Source of the DNA: Perlabentimonas sp034003245
GTDB lineage: Bacteria > Bacteroidota > Bacteroidia > Bacteroidales > Tenuifilaceae
NCBI GenBank assembly: GCA_034003245.1
Contig: JAVEYY010000004.1
Span: 62,001 to 126,000 of the forward strand
Reading direction: 5' to 3'
DNA: 64,000 nucleotides
The position numbers were made by a program, and so were the translations under genes. Under the pieces are notes generated by a model that worked only from the letters and a program-made list of their open reading frames with translations, did not search any database and had not been told where the DNA came from. Positions 1-9,015 of this stretch are shown piece after piece. Each line of letters starts with the position of its first letter. Within the stretch, counting starts at the first letter, position 1.

Positions 1-1486
1 CGAGTGTAGCCACAACAGCAGCTGCTTGTTTAAGATCACCTAGCTGAATGCGATCAAAAGTATCCATATTTGTATGGTAAGTTCTCCCGTAGTCAATCCG
101 ATCTTGTATTAGTGCAAAACCTGGAATTCCAAGTCTATTGAATGCCATATGATCCGAACCACCTGGATTTCTTGTAGAAATTGCTTTAGCGCCCAAGTCG
201 TGAACAGGTTTTAAGAACTCCTCGAATATTGGTTTAAGCGCCAGATTATCATGAAGAAATATACCCCTAACCCATCCAGTTCCATAGTCAAAATTGTAGT
301 ATGCCGATACTTTATCGTACTCTGCTCCTTTTGTATTGGTTTCGGAATCGAAAACATTTGCTCTGACCCAGTTTCTAGAGCCGTGTAAACCTTGCTCTTC
401 GGCTCCCCAAAGAGCAATTCGAACCGTTCTATCTAGTATAACGCCCGACTGCTTAAGAATTCGCATTACCTCCATCATCACTATAACACCCGATCCATTA
501 TCATTTCCACCTGTTCCCGCGTGCCATGAATCGATATGGGCACCTATAATTACCACTTCGTCTTTCAGTTTCTTGTGAGTTCCCTTTATTTCTCCTATAA
601 CGTTGTATCCTAAAGTATTATCAGTAACTAATCGATTTTTTACTTCAAGTTCAATCTCAACGGTTTTTCCCCTATCCAGTAGCCTAACCATTCTACCATA
701 ATGCTCGTGGGTCATATCAATTACTGGTATTCCCAATTCATTTAGATTACGGCCATTGCGAGCACCTCCACTTCGAACAACACCAAAAGTACCTGAGTTG
801 TTTAATACGGCAATTGCATTTTCGGCTTGACAGAATTCAGCTAAATCGCTTTCCGATAAGCCTTGTCTCCGTGGTTAGTGAGTACGTTCTCTAATAAATG
901 GATCCATATCGCCCCTAATAACCGAAATATCATTTTGCTTTACCAGTTCCTCTTCGGCAAAACGCGAAGCAAGGGCTTCGAAGGAAACCTCTAGATCTTT
1001 GTCGTAGGGAGTAATAACAACTTTACCCTGAAGTTTACCCGAAAACTTTTGAAGTTCCTCTTTCGATTTTGCCTTTACAAGTATCACCTCAGCCTTAACC
1101 AAACCTTTAGTGTTACCTGTCCAGGCCTGCGGAACAGCATTAAGAGGCTGATAGTAGGGTTTTGTTTGGGCGATGTAAAATTTTTCCATTTCCCAACCAT
1201 TGCCAAATTCGCCCCAGGATTCCACTCGAGCTGTTTCTATACCCATAGTTATTAGCCTTTCCTTTGCCCAGTTAACAGAGTTCATAAAAGCATGGGTGCC
1301 ACTTAATCTTGGCCCGATACCATCGGTTAGTTCTATGGCCAGTTCACGAAGTTCGGATTTCGTGAAGGCCTGGTCACGTATTAGCTGAAAATCAATGTAC
1401 TTATCAGCCTGACCAAACAGGTTAATTCCAGAAAAGATGAGGAATGCTACAACCAGTAGTTTTATCTTACAACCTTTAAATGTCAT
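1..1486 (-). pseudogene. M28-family secreted metallopeptidase, interrupted by one in-frame stop; C-terminus off the window
   Basis: The gene starts at 1486 with a signal peptide (about residues 1-25, ending near LFGQ) and a first half typical of M28/carboxypeptidase Q-like proteins (DGIGPRLSGT). Codon 204 is TAA (875-877 on the plus strand). The same frame then stays open to the window edge and carries the whole catalytic part: GAHIDSWHAGTGGNDNGSG (zinc His and Asp, near 490-550), GAEEQG (catalytic Glu pair, near 391-410) and TYHTNMDTFD (zinc His, near 52-85). There is no frameshift, so one base change separates it from an intact gene. It may be a recent pseudogene, a sequencing error, or less likely a read-through product. 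The family removes amino acids or dipeptides outside the cytoplasm. The last residues lie beyond position 1. Confidence 0.85.
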
Positions 1487-1667
1487 GATATCAAAATATT
1501 AGTTTGTAATTGCTCGTAAAACGATTTAAATTAAGACTAAAACGGTTAACTTCGGTTTAAAAAGAATTGAATATTAATTTGAAACATGATTGTGGAAATA
1601 AAAAAAATGGCGTATTTTCACAAATTATAAGGCTTATCTATATGGTTTTTAATATAAAACAAGTGCT

Positions 1668-3992
1668 ATGAAGATTAAGTTAAAAATTCGAGTAAAGCTT
1701 TTGCTTTCGGTTCTGCTAATAGCCACCGTTACCTATGCAGTATCGATTGGATATTTAATAAATAAGCTTCAGAGTAATTCCCTTAGGGATTCATATGAGA
1801 AAGCCGATTTAAATGCACAATCAAGTGCAAATCTGGTTCGTACTTTCCTGAACCACGACATGGATTTGTCGCGAGCCATGGTGCATAGCATGCATAATTT
1901 TAGGCAGATGCCACAAAACCAGCGCGTGCAGTTTTTCAAGGATATGATTTATGGAATAGCCAAGGAAAATCCAAACTTGGTATCGGTTTGGGGCAGCTGG
2001 GAGATTAACGCCCTCGATAGCACCTACACCAAGCCCCACGGACGACATCGTTATACTATGTTCAATGATAAGGGCGAATTGAAATTTCAGGAGGCAACTT
2101 TAAACCTTGAGGGCGATGATATTGGTAGCTCGTACCACAAGATTAAAATGTCGAAAACCGAGGAGATGATAAACCCTTACTGGTTTTCATATACTGACGA
2201 TAGCGGACAAATTCTGGAGGCAAGTACTGGTGTTCCTCTACTTGAGAACGGAGAGTTTCGAGGACTTTTTGGTTTTGACATTCCCCTTGATCGGTACCAA
2301 ACTATAACCAACTCGATACAGCCCTTTGAGGGTAGCTACTCAATTATGCTTTCAAATAATGGGACTATTGTTGGCTATCCCGATGAGAATTTGTTAGGCG
2401 AATTATATTCTAAGTACTTCAGTACTTTAGATAATGAGTTTAGCATTACTACCAATGTTACACAGGGAAATGATTTTTCATTTACCATGCTCGATTCTAT
2501 CACAGGCGAGCCATACTATGCAACATTTGCTGCAATACCCATTGGAAATACAAAAACGCCTTGGTCGTTTGGAATTGTTGTGCCAGCGAGTGTTTTACAG
2601 CAAGAGGCCAAATCTATTACCCAAAATGCCCTAATCATTAGCATTATAGGGATTATAATACTCGCAGTTATTGTTTGGTTAATGGCTTTTACCATCACAA
2701 AACCACTTATTAAAGCCAAGTATATTCTAGGGGAAATGGCCAAGGGCAGAATTGATAGTAAAAACAAAATTTTGCTAACTACTGGCGATGAGATTGAGGA
2801 TATAAGTCAGTCGATAAACACCTTAATTGATGGGTTATCCGTTACATCGGAGTTTGCCCGTGAAATAGGAAAGGGAAACTTAAACCAACAGTACTCTAAG
2901 CTTAGCGATGGTGATATTCTTGGGGAATCGCTACTTGACATGCAGAAAAGTTTGCTACATGCCCAAGAGATGGAGAATTTGCGAAAGATTGAGGATGATA
3001 AGATTAGCTGGGCAACCTCAGGTATGGCAAAATTTGCAGAGATATTAAGGCAGAACAACGATAACATTGAGGAGTTCTCCTATCAGCTGATTAGCAATTT
3101 GGCAAAGTATGTTAATGCCAATGTAGCGGCATTGTTTCTATTTAACGATGAGAATACTAAGGATTTACATTTTGAACTAGTTGCCAGCTATGCATACGAA
3201 AGAAGAAAATTCATCGATAAACGCATTGAACTTGGTGAGGGGTTAGTTGGCCGTTGTGCGCAAGAAAAGGAGACAATTTTTATGACCGAATTACCAGATG
3301 ATTACATAAAAATATCATCGGGGTTGGGTTACGATAACCCAAATAGTTTGCTTATTGTACCACTAAAGCTAAATGAGGTTGTGTATGGTGTGTTAGAATT
3401 AGCTAGCCTTGAACTATTTGAAAAGTATATTATCGATTTTGTTGAGAAGATTGGCGAGAGCATTGCAGCCACCATATCAACAGTGAAAATTAACATGAAA
3501 ACTGTTAAACTGCTTGAAGAGTCGAAGATTAAATCGGAGGAGTTGGCCTCTCAAGAGGAGGAAATGCGTCAGAATATGGAAGAGCTTCAAGCAACACAGG
3601 AGGAGTCGGCTCGCAAAACAGCTGAGATGGAGAGCCTTATAAATGCTTTACATGCATCAAGCTATGTGATTGAGTACGATACAAAGGGAACAGTTACCTC
3701 TGTTAACGATGCTTACTTAAAACTTACCAACCAAACCGCTGATCAGCTTATAGGTACTCATCATTCCGATAACCTGTTAATGGACGAGAAGCAACTTAAG
3801 GAGTATAAGATTTTTTGGGATAATCTTAGAAATGGCATTATCAAAAAGGAAAAGAGTCAGCTTAAGCTTGGCGAGAAAGTTTATACATTTATTGAAACAT
3901 ACTCACCTATTTACGATGAGAATAGGAAAGTTGTGAAGGTTCTTAAGATAGCCCATAATATTACCGATTTTATAGGACAGGAAGGGAATTGA
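1668..3992 (+). CDS. Membrane Cache-HAMP-GAF-PAS sensory protein without a recognisable output domain
   Basis: This 774-residue inner-membrane sensor begins with a membrane segment (about 13-33). An extracytoplasmic Cache-type ligand domain follows (about 40-310, with the WGSWEIN and PYWFSYTDD regions typical of dCache), then a second membrane segment (about 323-345) and HAMP (about 345-400). The cytoplasmic part holds a GAF domain (about 460-600), a glutamate-rich coiled coil (about 615-650, EEMRQNMEELQATQEESA) and a PAS domain to the end (about 655-770). I see no histidine kinase, GGDEF or methyl-accepting module, although the coiled coil resembles the linker found before such modules. The stop is followed at once by a good terminator, so truncation by a nearby frameshift looks unlikely. 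It probably signals through a partner protein encoded elsewhere. Confidence 0.85.
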   Translation: MKIKLKIRVKLLLSVLLIATVTYAVSIGYLINKLQSNSLRDSYEKADLNAQSSANLVRTFLNHDMDLSRAMVHSMHNFRQMPQNQRVQFFKDMIYGIAKENPNLVSVWGSWEINALDSTYTKPHGRHRYTMFNDKGELKFQEATLNLEGDDIGSSYHKIKMSKTEEMINPYWFSYTDDSGQILEASTGVPLLENGEFRGLFGFDIPLDRYQTITNSIQPFEGSYSIMLSNNGTIVGYPDENLLGELYSKYFSTLDNEFSITTNVTQGNDFSFTMLDSITGEPYYATFAAIPIGNTKTPWSFGIVVPASVLQQEAKSITQNALIISIIGIIILAVIVWLMAFTITKPLIKAKYILGEMAKGRIDSKNKILLTTGDEIEDISQSINTLIDGLSVTSEFAREIGKGNLNQQYSKLSDGDILGESLLDMQKSLLHAQEMENLRKIEDDKISWATSGMAKFAEILRQNNDNIEEFSYQLISNLAKYVNANVAALFLFNDENTKDLHFELVASYAYERRKFIDKRIELGEGLVGRCAQEKETIFMTELPDDYIKISSGLGYDNPNSLLIVPLKLNEVVYGVLELASLELFEKYIIDFVEKIGESIAATISTVKINMKTVKLLEESKIKSEELASQEEEMRQNMEELQATQEESARKTAEMESLINALHASSYVIEYDTKGTVTSVNDAYLKLTNQTADQLIGTHHSDNLLMDEKQLKEYKIFWDNLRNGIIKKEKSQLKLGEKVYTFIETYSPIYDENRKVVKVLKIAHNITDFIGQEGN

Positions 3993-4010
3993 TAAATATT
4001 CAGTATTTAA

Positions 4011-4034
4011 AAAAGGGGCCATAAGCCCCTTTTT
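4011..4034. terminator. Bidirectional intrinsic terminator
   Basis: Stem AAAAGGGGC / GCCCCTTTT with a CATAA loop. It lies between the convergent sensor gene (ends 3992) and outer-membrane protein gene (ends 4056), and its A- and T-runs serve both strands. Confidence 0.85.
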
Positions 4035-4055
4035 GACTATTATGTATGTAAAATA

Positions 4056-5045
4056 TTATCTAAAACTGATACCCAATCCACCCGAGAATAAAGCGTAATC
4101 GCCAAGAGTATAATCGGCATGAATCGAAATTACGCCCAGTCGGATTCTGGCTCCAATATTCGCACTAAACGATTTGTGAGGAAACTCCAGATTTATTGGA
4201 TCGGTTACGCTTATAGACTCTGAAGACCCTGTTTCTAGCTCGTAATTACCGGCTACCCCCATTTTTGTGAAAGCCTGACTATAGCCTAATCCAGCATAAA
4301 CCGAAAGAATTGGAATTGTTTTCCCCACCAAAATTCTACCTGTAAAACCTGAGGCGTTCAAAAAAAGATTTTGATCTTTGGTTGCATCAATATCGTACTC
4401 ATAACCAAACTTGGTGTAGCCAAGCATAACAGACAGATCAATGGGAATGGCCTTAAGCCCTGGTATAAAGTCCTTAACCTGATTTTTCACACCTATCCCC
4501 CAAAGGTTAAAACGGCCATAGTCCCCTAAATCCATTGAGGGTAACATGCGGATTGTTAACTCGGTGCTAAAAGGTAGTCCAATTCCTGCCTGAATAAATG
4601 GAACTGGCATTGCAGGAAGCCCTGCCCCATTAGGTAAAGCAAATGTTGCACTGGGTTCATCCTTAAAGCGCAATTCGGGAACAGGTAGACTCGACTCGCC
4701 AGTAATGGTAGGAGCAATATTTTGTTGAGGGTTAACAAGTTCTAGTTTTTCGAGATTAAGAGAAGCAACATCAAACGTTTTTGATGTTTGAGGCGCCATG
4801 GTAACCGCAGCAACTAGCGTTACGTTGAAACCCAAAAATTTATGTGGTCTAGCGGCTTGATACCATCCCCCATTAAGCGATGTGTTGAACATCTTCCCAA
4901 AGGGCTCCATGTAGGCATGTGTTAGTTTCTCAGCATCCGTAAGGCTTCCCTTAAGGATTTCTGTTATCTGTTCCTGAGCAAATGATACATTTACGGTTAA
5001 AACCAACGCAATTACTGCTAAAGTGTTGATTAGTCTTTTTTTCAT
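4056..5045 (-). CDS. Probable outer-membrane beta-barrel protein (DUF6588-like)
   Basis: I chose the ATG at 5045 because a standard signal peptide follows directly (MKKRLINTLAVIALVLTVNV, cut after SFA). The longer reading from 5108 adds 21 residues of no signal character. The mature protein starts with an acidic helix, then alternates short polar turns with amphipathic strands (for example GRFNLWGIGVKNQV, FGYEYDID) and ends in the aromatic residue F of GGLGISFR, as expected for an outer-membrane barrel. The conserved opening (LNGGWYQAARPHK) resembles the DUF6588 family, whose function is unknown. It stands alone, facing rarA. Confidence 0.7.
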   Translation of the reverse strand: MKKRLINTLAVIALVLTVNVSFAQEQITEILKGSLTDAEKLTHAYMEPFGKMFNTSLNGGWYQAARPHKFLGFNVTLVAAVTMAPQTSKTFDVASLNLEKLELVNPQQNIAPTITGESSLPVPELRFKDEPSATFALPNGAGLPAMPVPFIQAGIGLPFSTELTIRMLPSMDLGDYGRFNLWGIGVKNQVKDFIPGLKAIPIDLSVMLGYTKFGYEYDIDATKDQNLFLNASGFTGRILVGKTIPILSVYAGLGYSQAFTKMGVAGNYELETGSSESISVTDPINLEFPHKSFSANIGARIRLGVISIHADYTLGDYALFSGGLGISFR

Positions 5046-5202
5046 TTTATTAGGGGTTTTAGTTAGTATCAGCAAATGATAATCTCTGTTAAAACAAAAA
5101 TTGTGCAACTTTAGTTTAGCAAGTTAATATAAAAAAAAATTACACCTTACACTTTAAGTCTTTTAATGAGTAAGATTAAGTATGATAAAGCCGTAAACTT
5201 TC

Positions 5203-5210
5203 TAAATTTG
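5203..5210 (+). promoter_or_regulatory. Putative -7 promoter element for rarA
   Basis: TAAATTTG matches the Bacteroidota consensus TAnnTTTG and ends 16 bases before the rarA start. No clear -33 TTTG is visible. Confidence 0.4.
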
Positions 5211-5226
5211 CAACAAATAGAGTATT

Positions 5227-6498
5227 ATGAGCAGTATTCCATTAGCCGAACGCCTTAGACCAAAATCGTTGGATGATTATATAGGACAAAAGCATCTTGT
5301 TGGGAAAGGAAAAATTATCCGACGTATGATTGAGTCGGGAAATATTTCATCGTTTATACTCTGGGGACCTCCTGGGGTAGGAAAAACCACTCTTGCCAGG
5401 ATAATCGCCAACGAGCTTAACAGGCCTTTTCATACGTTAAGTGCAGTGAACTCTGGGGTTAAGGATGTGCGGGAGGTAATTGAAAAAGCCAAATCGCAAC
5501 GATATTTCAGTCAACCCTCTCCAATTCTTTTCATCGATGAGATTCACCGGTTTAGTAAATCGCAGCAGGATTCTCTCCTTGGTGCTGTAGAGGAGGGCGT
5601 CGTTACCCTTATTGGCGCCACCACCGAGAACCCCTCGTTTGAGGTTATCGCCCCGCTCCTTTCACGTTGTCAGGTTTACGTGTTAAAATCGTTGGAAAAA
5701 CATGATCTTCAAACGCTCCTAGAGCGTGCGTTAACCACCGATTTTGAATACAAACAGATGAGTATTACTCTTGTCGAAACTGATGCACTTTTCAGATTCT
5801 CCGGTGGCGATGCCCGCAAGCTGCTTAACATTCTAGAGATTGTGATAAATTCACAGCATGCAGAAGAAATATTGATTGACAACCAGATAGTTACCGATAA
5901 ATTGCAGGAGAATATTGCACGATACGACAAAAGCGGCGAGCAGCATTACGATATAATTTCGGCATTCATTAAATCGATACGGGGAAGCGATCCCCATGCT
6001 GCAGTTTACTGGTTAGCTCGAATGATTGAGGGTGGCGAGGATCCCAAGTTCATTGCTCGGCGTTTGTTAATATTAGCGTCGGAGGATATTGGTTTAGCTA
6101 ACCCCAATGCCTTACTGTTGGCAACCAGCTGTTTTCAGGCTGTTTCGATGGTTGGATGGCCAGAGTCGCGGATAATCCTTTCTGAAGCTGCAATTTACCT
6201 AGCTACCAGTCCCAAGAGCAATTCGGCCTATATGGCCATAAACGATGCGCAAGCGCTGGTTAAGGAAACTGGCGACTTGTCGGTTCCGCTTCATATACGC
6301 AACGCCCCCACCAAGCTAATGAAGGAGTTAGGCTACGGCGAAAACTATAAGTATGCACATAGCTTTACGGGGAACTTTGCAGAGCAGGAGTTTTTGCCTA
6401 CTGAGATATCGGGCAAGGTAATCTACACACCACAAGATAATAGTAAGGAGAAAGAGATAGCAGCTAGGTTGAAAAATCTCTGGAAGGATAAGTATTAG
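5227..6498 (+). CDS. rarA: Replication-associated recombination protein A (RarA/MgsA), AAA+ ATPase
   Basis: This cytoplasmic AAA+ ATPase is related to clamp loaders and RuvB, and acts at stalled or collapsed replication forks. Visible features are the N-terminal PLAERLRPKSLDDYIGQKHL segment, Walker A GPPGVGKTT (about 47-55), Walker B LFIDEIHRF (about 100-108), the sensor 1 region IGATTENPSF and an arginine finger in PLLSRC. The C-terminal tetramerisation domain contains the family-typical SIRGSDPHAAVYWLARM and RNAPTKLMKELGYG. The length of 423 residues is usual for the family. It converges on the hybrid kinase gene with only 7 bases between stop codons. Confidence 0.95.
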   Translation: MSSIPLAERLRPKSLDDYIGQKHLVGKGKIIRRMIESGNISSFILWGPPGVGKTTLARIIANELNRPFHTLSAVNSGVKDVREVIEKAKSQRYFSQPSPILFIDEIHRFSKSQQDSLLGAVEEGVVTLIGATTENPSFEVIAPLLSRCQVYVLKSLEKHDLQTLLERALTTDFEYKQMSITLVETDALFRFSGGDARKLLNILEIVINSQHAEEILIDNQIVTDKLQENIARYDKSGEQHYDIISAFIKSIRGSDPHAAVYWLARMIEGGEDPKFIARRLLILASEDIGLANPNALLLATSCFQAVSMVGWPESRIILSEAAIYLATSPKSNSAYMAINDAQALVKETGDLSVPLHIRNAPTKLMKELGYGENYKYAHSFTGNFAEQEFLPTEISGKVIYTPQDNSKEKEIAARLKNLWKDKY

Positions 6499-6505
6499 AC
6501 GATAA

Positions 6506-8089
6506 TTAGCTAACCGTTAGCTTATTGTTTTGAAGATGAGTGTTAATTTTCTCGAGTAGGATATGTGAATTTATGGGTTTTGAGATGTAATCGTTACAAC
6601 CCGATTCAATACATTTAATATTGTCGTTAGGCATTGCATAGGCGGTTTGTGCAATAATTTTAATATTAGGATTATCCTTCTTTATCCTAATTGTTGCCTC
6701 GTACCCATCAATTTTGGGCATCTGAATATCCATCAGCACTATATCTACATTGGGGTTATCCAAGCAGTACTTAATGGCTTCGGCCCCATCGCGAACCCAC
6801 GAAATATTGGCATTGGTTTTCTCGAGTATGGCTTTTAAAAACCTAAAATTAGTTTCAACATCCTCGGCAATAAGAATCTCTTTCCCTGGCCAGCTGTAAA
6901 TATTTGTAGATGATGTGTAAACCTTTTCTGCGCCCTCGCGCTCCTCTACCGAGGCGTACGGTAAAGTGAAGTAGAAAGTTGAGCCTTTCCCCACCTCCGA
7001 CTCCATCCAAATCCGTCCACCTAGGATATCAACAATATGCTTACTGATAAAGAGTCCAATTCCTGTACCTCCATACTTTCTAGTAGATCCTTCCTCAATT
7101 TGGCGAAAACGTTCGAAAATTATACTATGCTTATCGGGTGGAATACCAATACCTGTATCGCGTACAAAAAACTTCAGAAACTGCTCCTCTTTGTGGTTAA
7201 TGTAGCCAAATTCCACGAAACCCTTCTCGGTAAACTTAATGGAGTTTCCTATAAGATTCGACATGATTTGCCGTAGCCTTTGCTCATCGGTAAAGAAAAT
7301 GCAGTCTTGATCCTCATTAAGATCCACTAGCCTAAGGTTAATGTGCTCTTTCTCCTGCTTAAATTTGATCTCATTGAAAAAGGTGTACAGGTCAAAGATA
7401 AGGTTATCAATATTTACCTCGGTTTTATTCAGGGGTAGCTGACCGGCTTCAATCTTTGAGATATCCATTATATCATCAATCAGATTGATGAGCATGGCAC
7501 CGTTGTGGCAAACAATATCGATATACCGGAGCTGCATCTCCCTCTCTAGATCATCATTTTGCAGGAGCTGGGCAAAGCCCAAAATGCCGTTCATAGGAGT
7601 TCGAATTTCGTGGCTCATATTGGCCAAGAAGTTCGATTTAAGCATGTCTGCCTCTTCGGCAATCCTTCGAGCTTCTATAAGGTCTGCTTTGGCTTTCTCA
7701 AGTTCAATTAGGTTAATGGCATTCAGCTGAAATAGATGATTGTACTCAATTTCATGATTCGAAATGGCGGTTTTGAGTTTTTCTATTTGGCTGATTAGAA
7801 TATCCTTATCTTTTTGATTGCGGTAATGTGAGTCCTGTAATTTTCGATTCTTTTGATACTGTTTTGTGAGCATAAAAAGCAAGGCAAATACCAATATCCA
7901 ACCTACAATTGATATAACATAAACTAAATACGATGGGCTTATTGCTGGAACTGAAATGGTAAGTAGCGGTAGTAATAACCTAGTTTTGCTGTGACCGCTA
8001 TATAAAAAAGAAAAAGGCAAAATGGCAGGTAAGCTTTTACCTTTTATGCCGATTAATGCTTTACAACGTATGTTATATAAGCTCTGCAC
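6506..8089 (-). CDS. Hybrid sensor histidine kinase with C-terminal receiver
   Basis: This membrane-anchored two-component kinase has one clear membrane segment (about 55-75), a coiled coil (about 78-150), a HisKA domain with the phospho-accepting His160 in SHEIRTPMNG, and a HATPase_c domain (N box SNLIGNSIKF, G1 DTGIGIP, G2 GGTGIGLFI). A receiver domain follows with Asp454 in VLMDIQMPKIDGYEA and the conserved KP Lys near residue 504. There is no periplasmic sensor domain, so the input is probably cytoplasmic or membrane-based. The upstream-most start is GTG at 8089. No ATG occurs before the membrane segment, so the exact start (GTG, or the TTG about 27 codons later) is uncertain. No separate output regulator is adjacent. 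Confidence 0.88.
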   Translation of the reverse strand: MQSLYNIRCKALIGIKGKSLPAILPFSFLYSGHSKTRLLLPLLTISVPAISPSYLVYVISIVGWILVFALLFMLTKQYQKNRKLQDSHYRNQKDKDILISQIEKLKTAISNHEIEYNHLFQLNAINLIELEKAKADLIEARRIAEEADMLKSNFLANMSHEIRTPMNGILGFAQLLQNDDLEREMQLRYIDIVCHNGAMLINLIDDIMDISKIEAGQLPLNKTEVNIDNLIFDLYTFFNEIKFKQEKEHINLRLVDLNEDQDCIFFTDEQRLRQIMSNLIGNSIKFTEKGFVEFGYINHKEEQFLKFFVRDTGIGIPPDKHSIIFERFRQIEEGSTRKYGGTGIGLFISKHIVDILGGRIWMESEVGKGSTFYFTLPYASVEEREGAEKVYTSSTNIYSWPGKEILIAEDVETNFRFLKAILEKTNANISWVRDGAEAIKYCLDNPNVDIVLMDIQMPKIDGYEATIRIKKDNPNIKIIAQTAYAMPNDNIKCIESGCNDYISKPINSHILLEKINTHLQNNKLTVS

Positions 8090-8169
8090 TTAGCTTAATA
8101 TTTTTGTATTGGCGATGAAAAAAAGGTTTAAATAATCACTATTTATTATAAAGATATAAATATATTTTT

Positions 8170-8214
8170 TAAAAAAAATCAATTCAACCAGGGAAATAAT
8201 TCACCTGGTTGAAT
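8170..8214 (-). terminator. Intrinsic terminator of the 8249-8923 gene
   Basis: An 11-bp perfect stem (8182-8192 with 8204-8214, ATTCAACCAGG / CCTGGTTGAAT) is followed on the minus strand by a run of eight T. It lies just downstream of the outer-membrane protein gene. Confidence 0.85.
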
Positions 8215-8248
8215 ACTAGTATTTTGACAATTCACATCTCTTCAGCTC

Positions 8249-8923
8249 TTAAAAGAAAATTCCTAAGCTGAATATCCACTGGGGATTTCGCTGGTCGAAT
8301 TTGCGCTCTTGGCCAGCAATAACAACTCCCTCCCCAAATTTGCTAAGGTTTCCTTCGTATTTCACATCAAAAGTTGCGAACTTGAAAATATCGAGACCCA
8401 CGCCAGCTTGATATCCAAAAACAGCTTTGTTTATAGAACTTTCAACTGATTCTGATGTCCAATCGCTAATTTGATCCTTTAGTCCATCCTGCTCACTTAG
8501 GTTAAATGTGGCTACAGGGCCCAAATAAACTTTTGCAGGGCCAAACTTCCATCCAACCATTACAGGGATATCAAACTTATTGAATTTCTGTTCAACTAGC
8601 GTATTGTATGTACTCTGAAGGTTGGTTTGATCAGAAATTTTAAAGGAACCTTTTGATTGCGAAAATAAAACCTCGGGTTGAATGAATAGGCTTGCAATTT
8701 TTATTCTGGCAAAAAGTCCAACATGAAGCCCAAGTTCAGAATCACCTTGCTGAAGGAGTAGATCTCTGGCGCCATCGGTAGTGTTAATATTCTCAAGGGT
8801 AGTTTCATCAATCTTCATGGTAGAAGAGTTTAGTCCTCCTTTTACCCCAAATCGTAAGAATTGTGCATTAGTAGTTGCTGCAAGCAGGAGAACCGATACA
8901 AAAACAAGTGTTAATCGTTTCAT
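8249..8923 (-). CDS. Outer-membrane beta-barrel protein (PorT/OMP_b-brl_2-like)
   Basis: The ATG at 8923 gives a clean signal peptide (MKRLTLVFVSVLLLAATTNA, then QFLRFGVKGG), so the longer reading from 8962 is rejected. The mature protein opens with a glycine/aromatic strand (FGVKGGLNSS), continues with paired strands (LGLHVGLFARIKI, LFIQPEVLFSQSKGSF, VGWKFGPAKVYLGPVATF, GYQAGVGLDI) and ends FSLGIFF, with a terminal Phe. This is the pattern of small 8-strand Bacteroidota barrels. Its substrate or role cannot be read from sequence. It is probably monocistronic, with its own promoter element and terminator. Confidence 0.8.
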   Translation of the reverse strand: MKRLTLVFVSVLLLAATTNAQFLRFGVKGGLNSSTMKIDETTLENINTTDGARDLLLQQGDSELGLHVGLFARIKIASLFIQPEVLFSQSKGSFKISDQTNLQSTYNTLVEQKFNKFDIPVMVGWKFGPAKVYLGPVATFNLSEQDGLKDQISDWTSESVESSINKAVFGYQAGVGLDIFKFATFDVKYEGNLSKFGEGVVIAGQERKFDQRNPQWIFSLGIFF

Positions 8924-8990
8924 AGTTGTGTGTTTAAAAATGTTGGAAAATTGATATTTCATTTGACTTAAAAATATGCTTAGGTTTAAT

Positions 8991-8998
8991 CAAAGATA
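8991..8998 (-). promoter_or_regulatory. Putative -7 promoter element for the 8249-8923 gene
   Basis: On the minus strand it reads TATCTTTG, a match to TAnnTTTG, about 68 bases before the start codon. Confidence 0.4.
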
Positions 8999-9015
8999 GT
9001 GCCAAAGGAGAGGAT

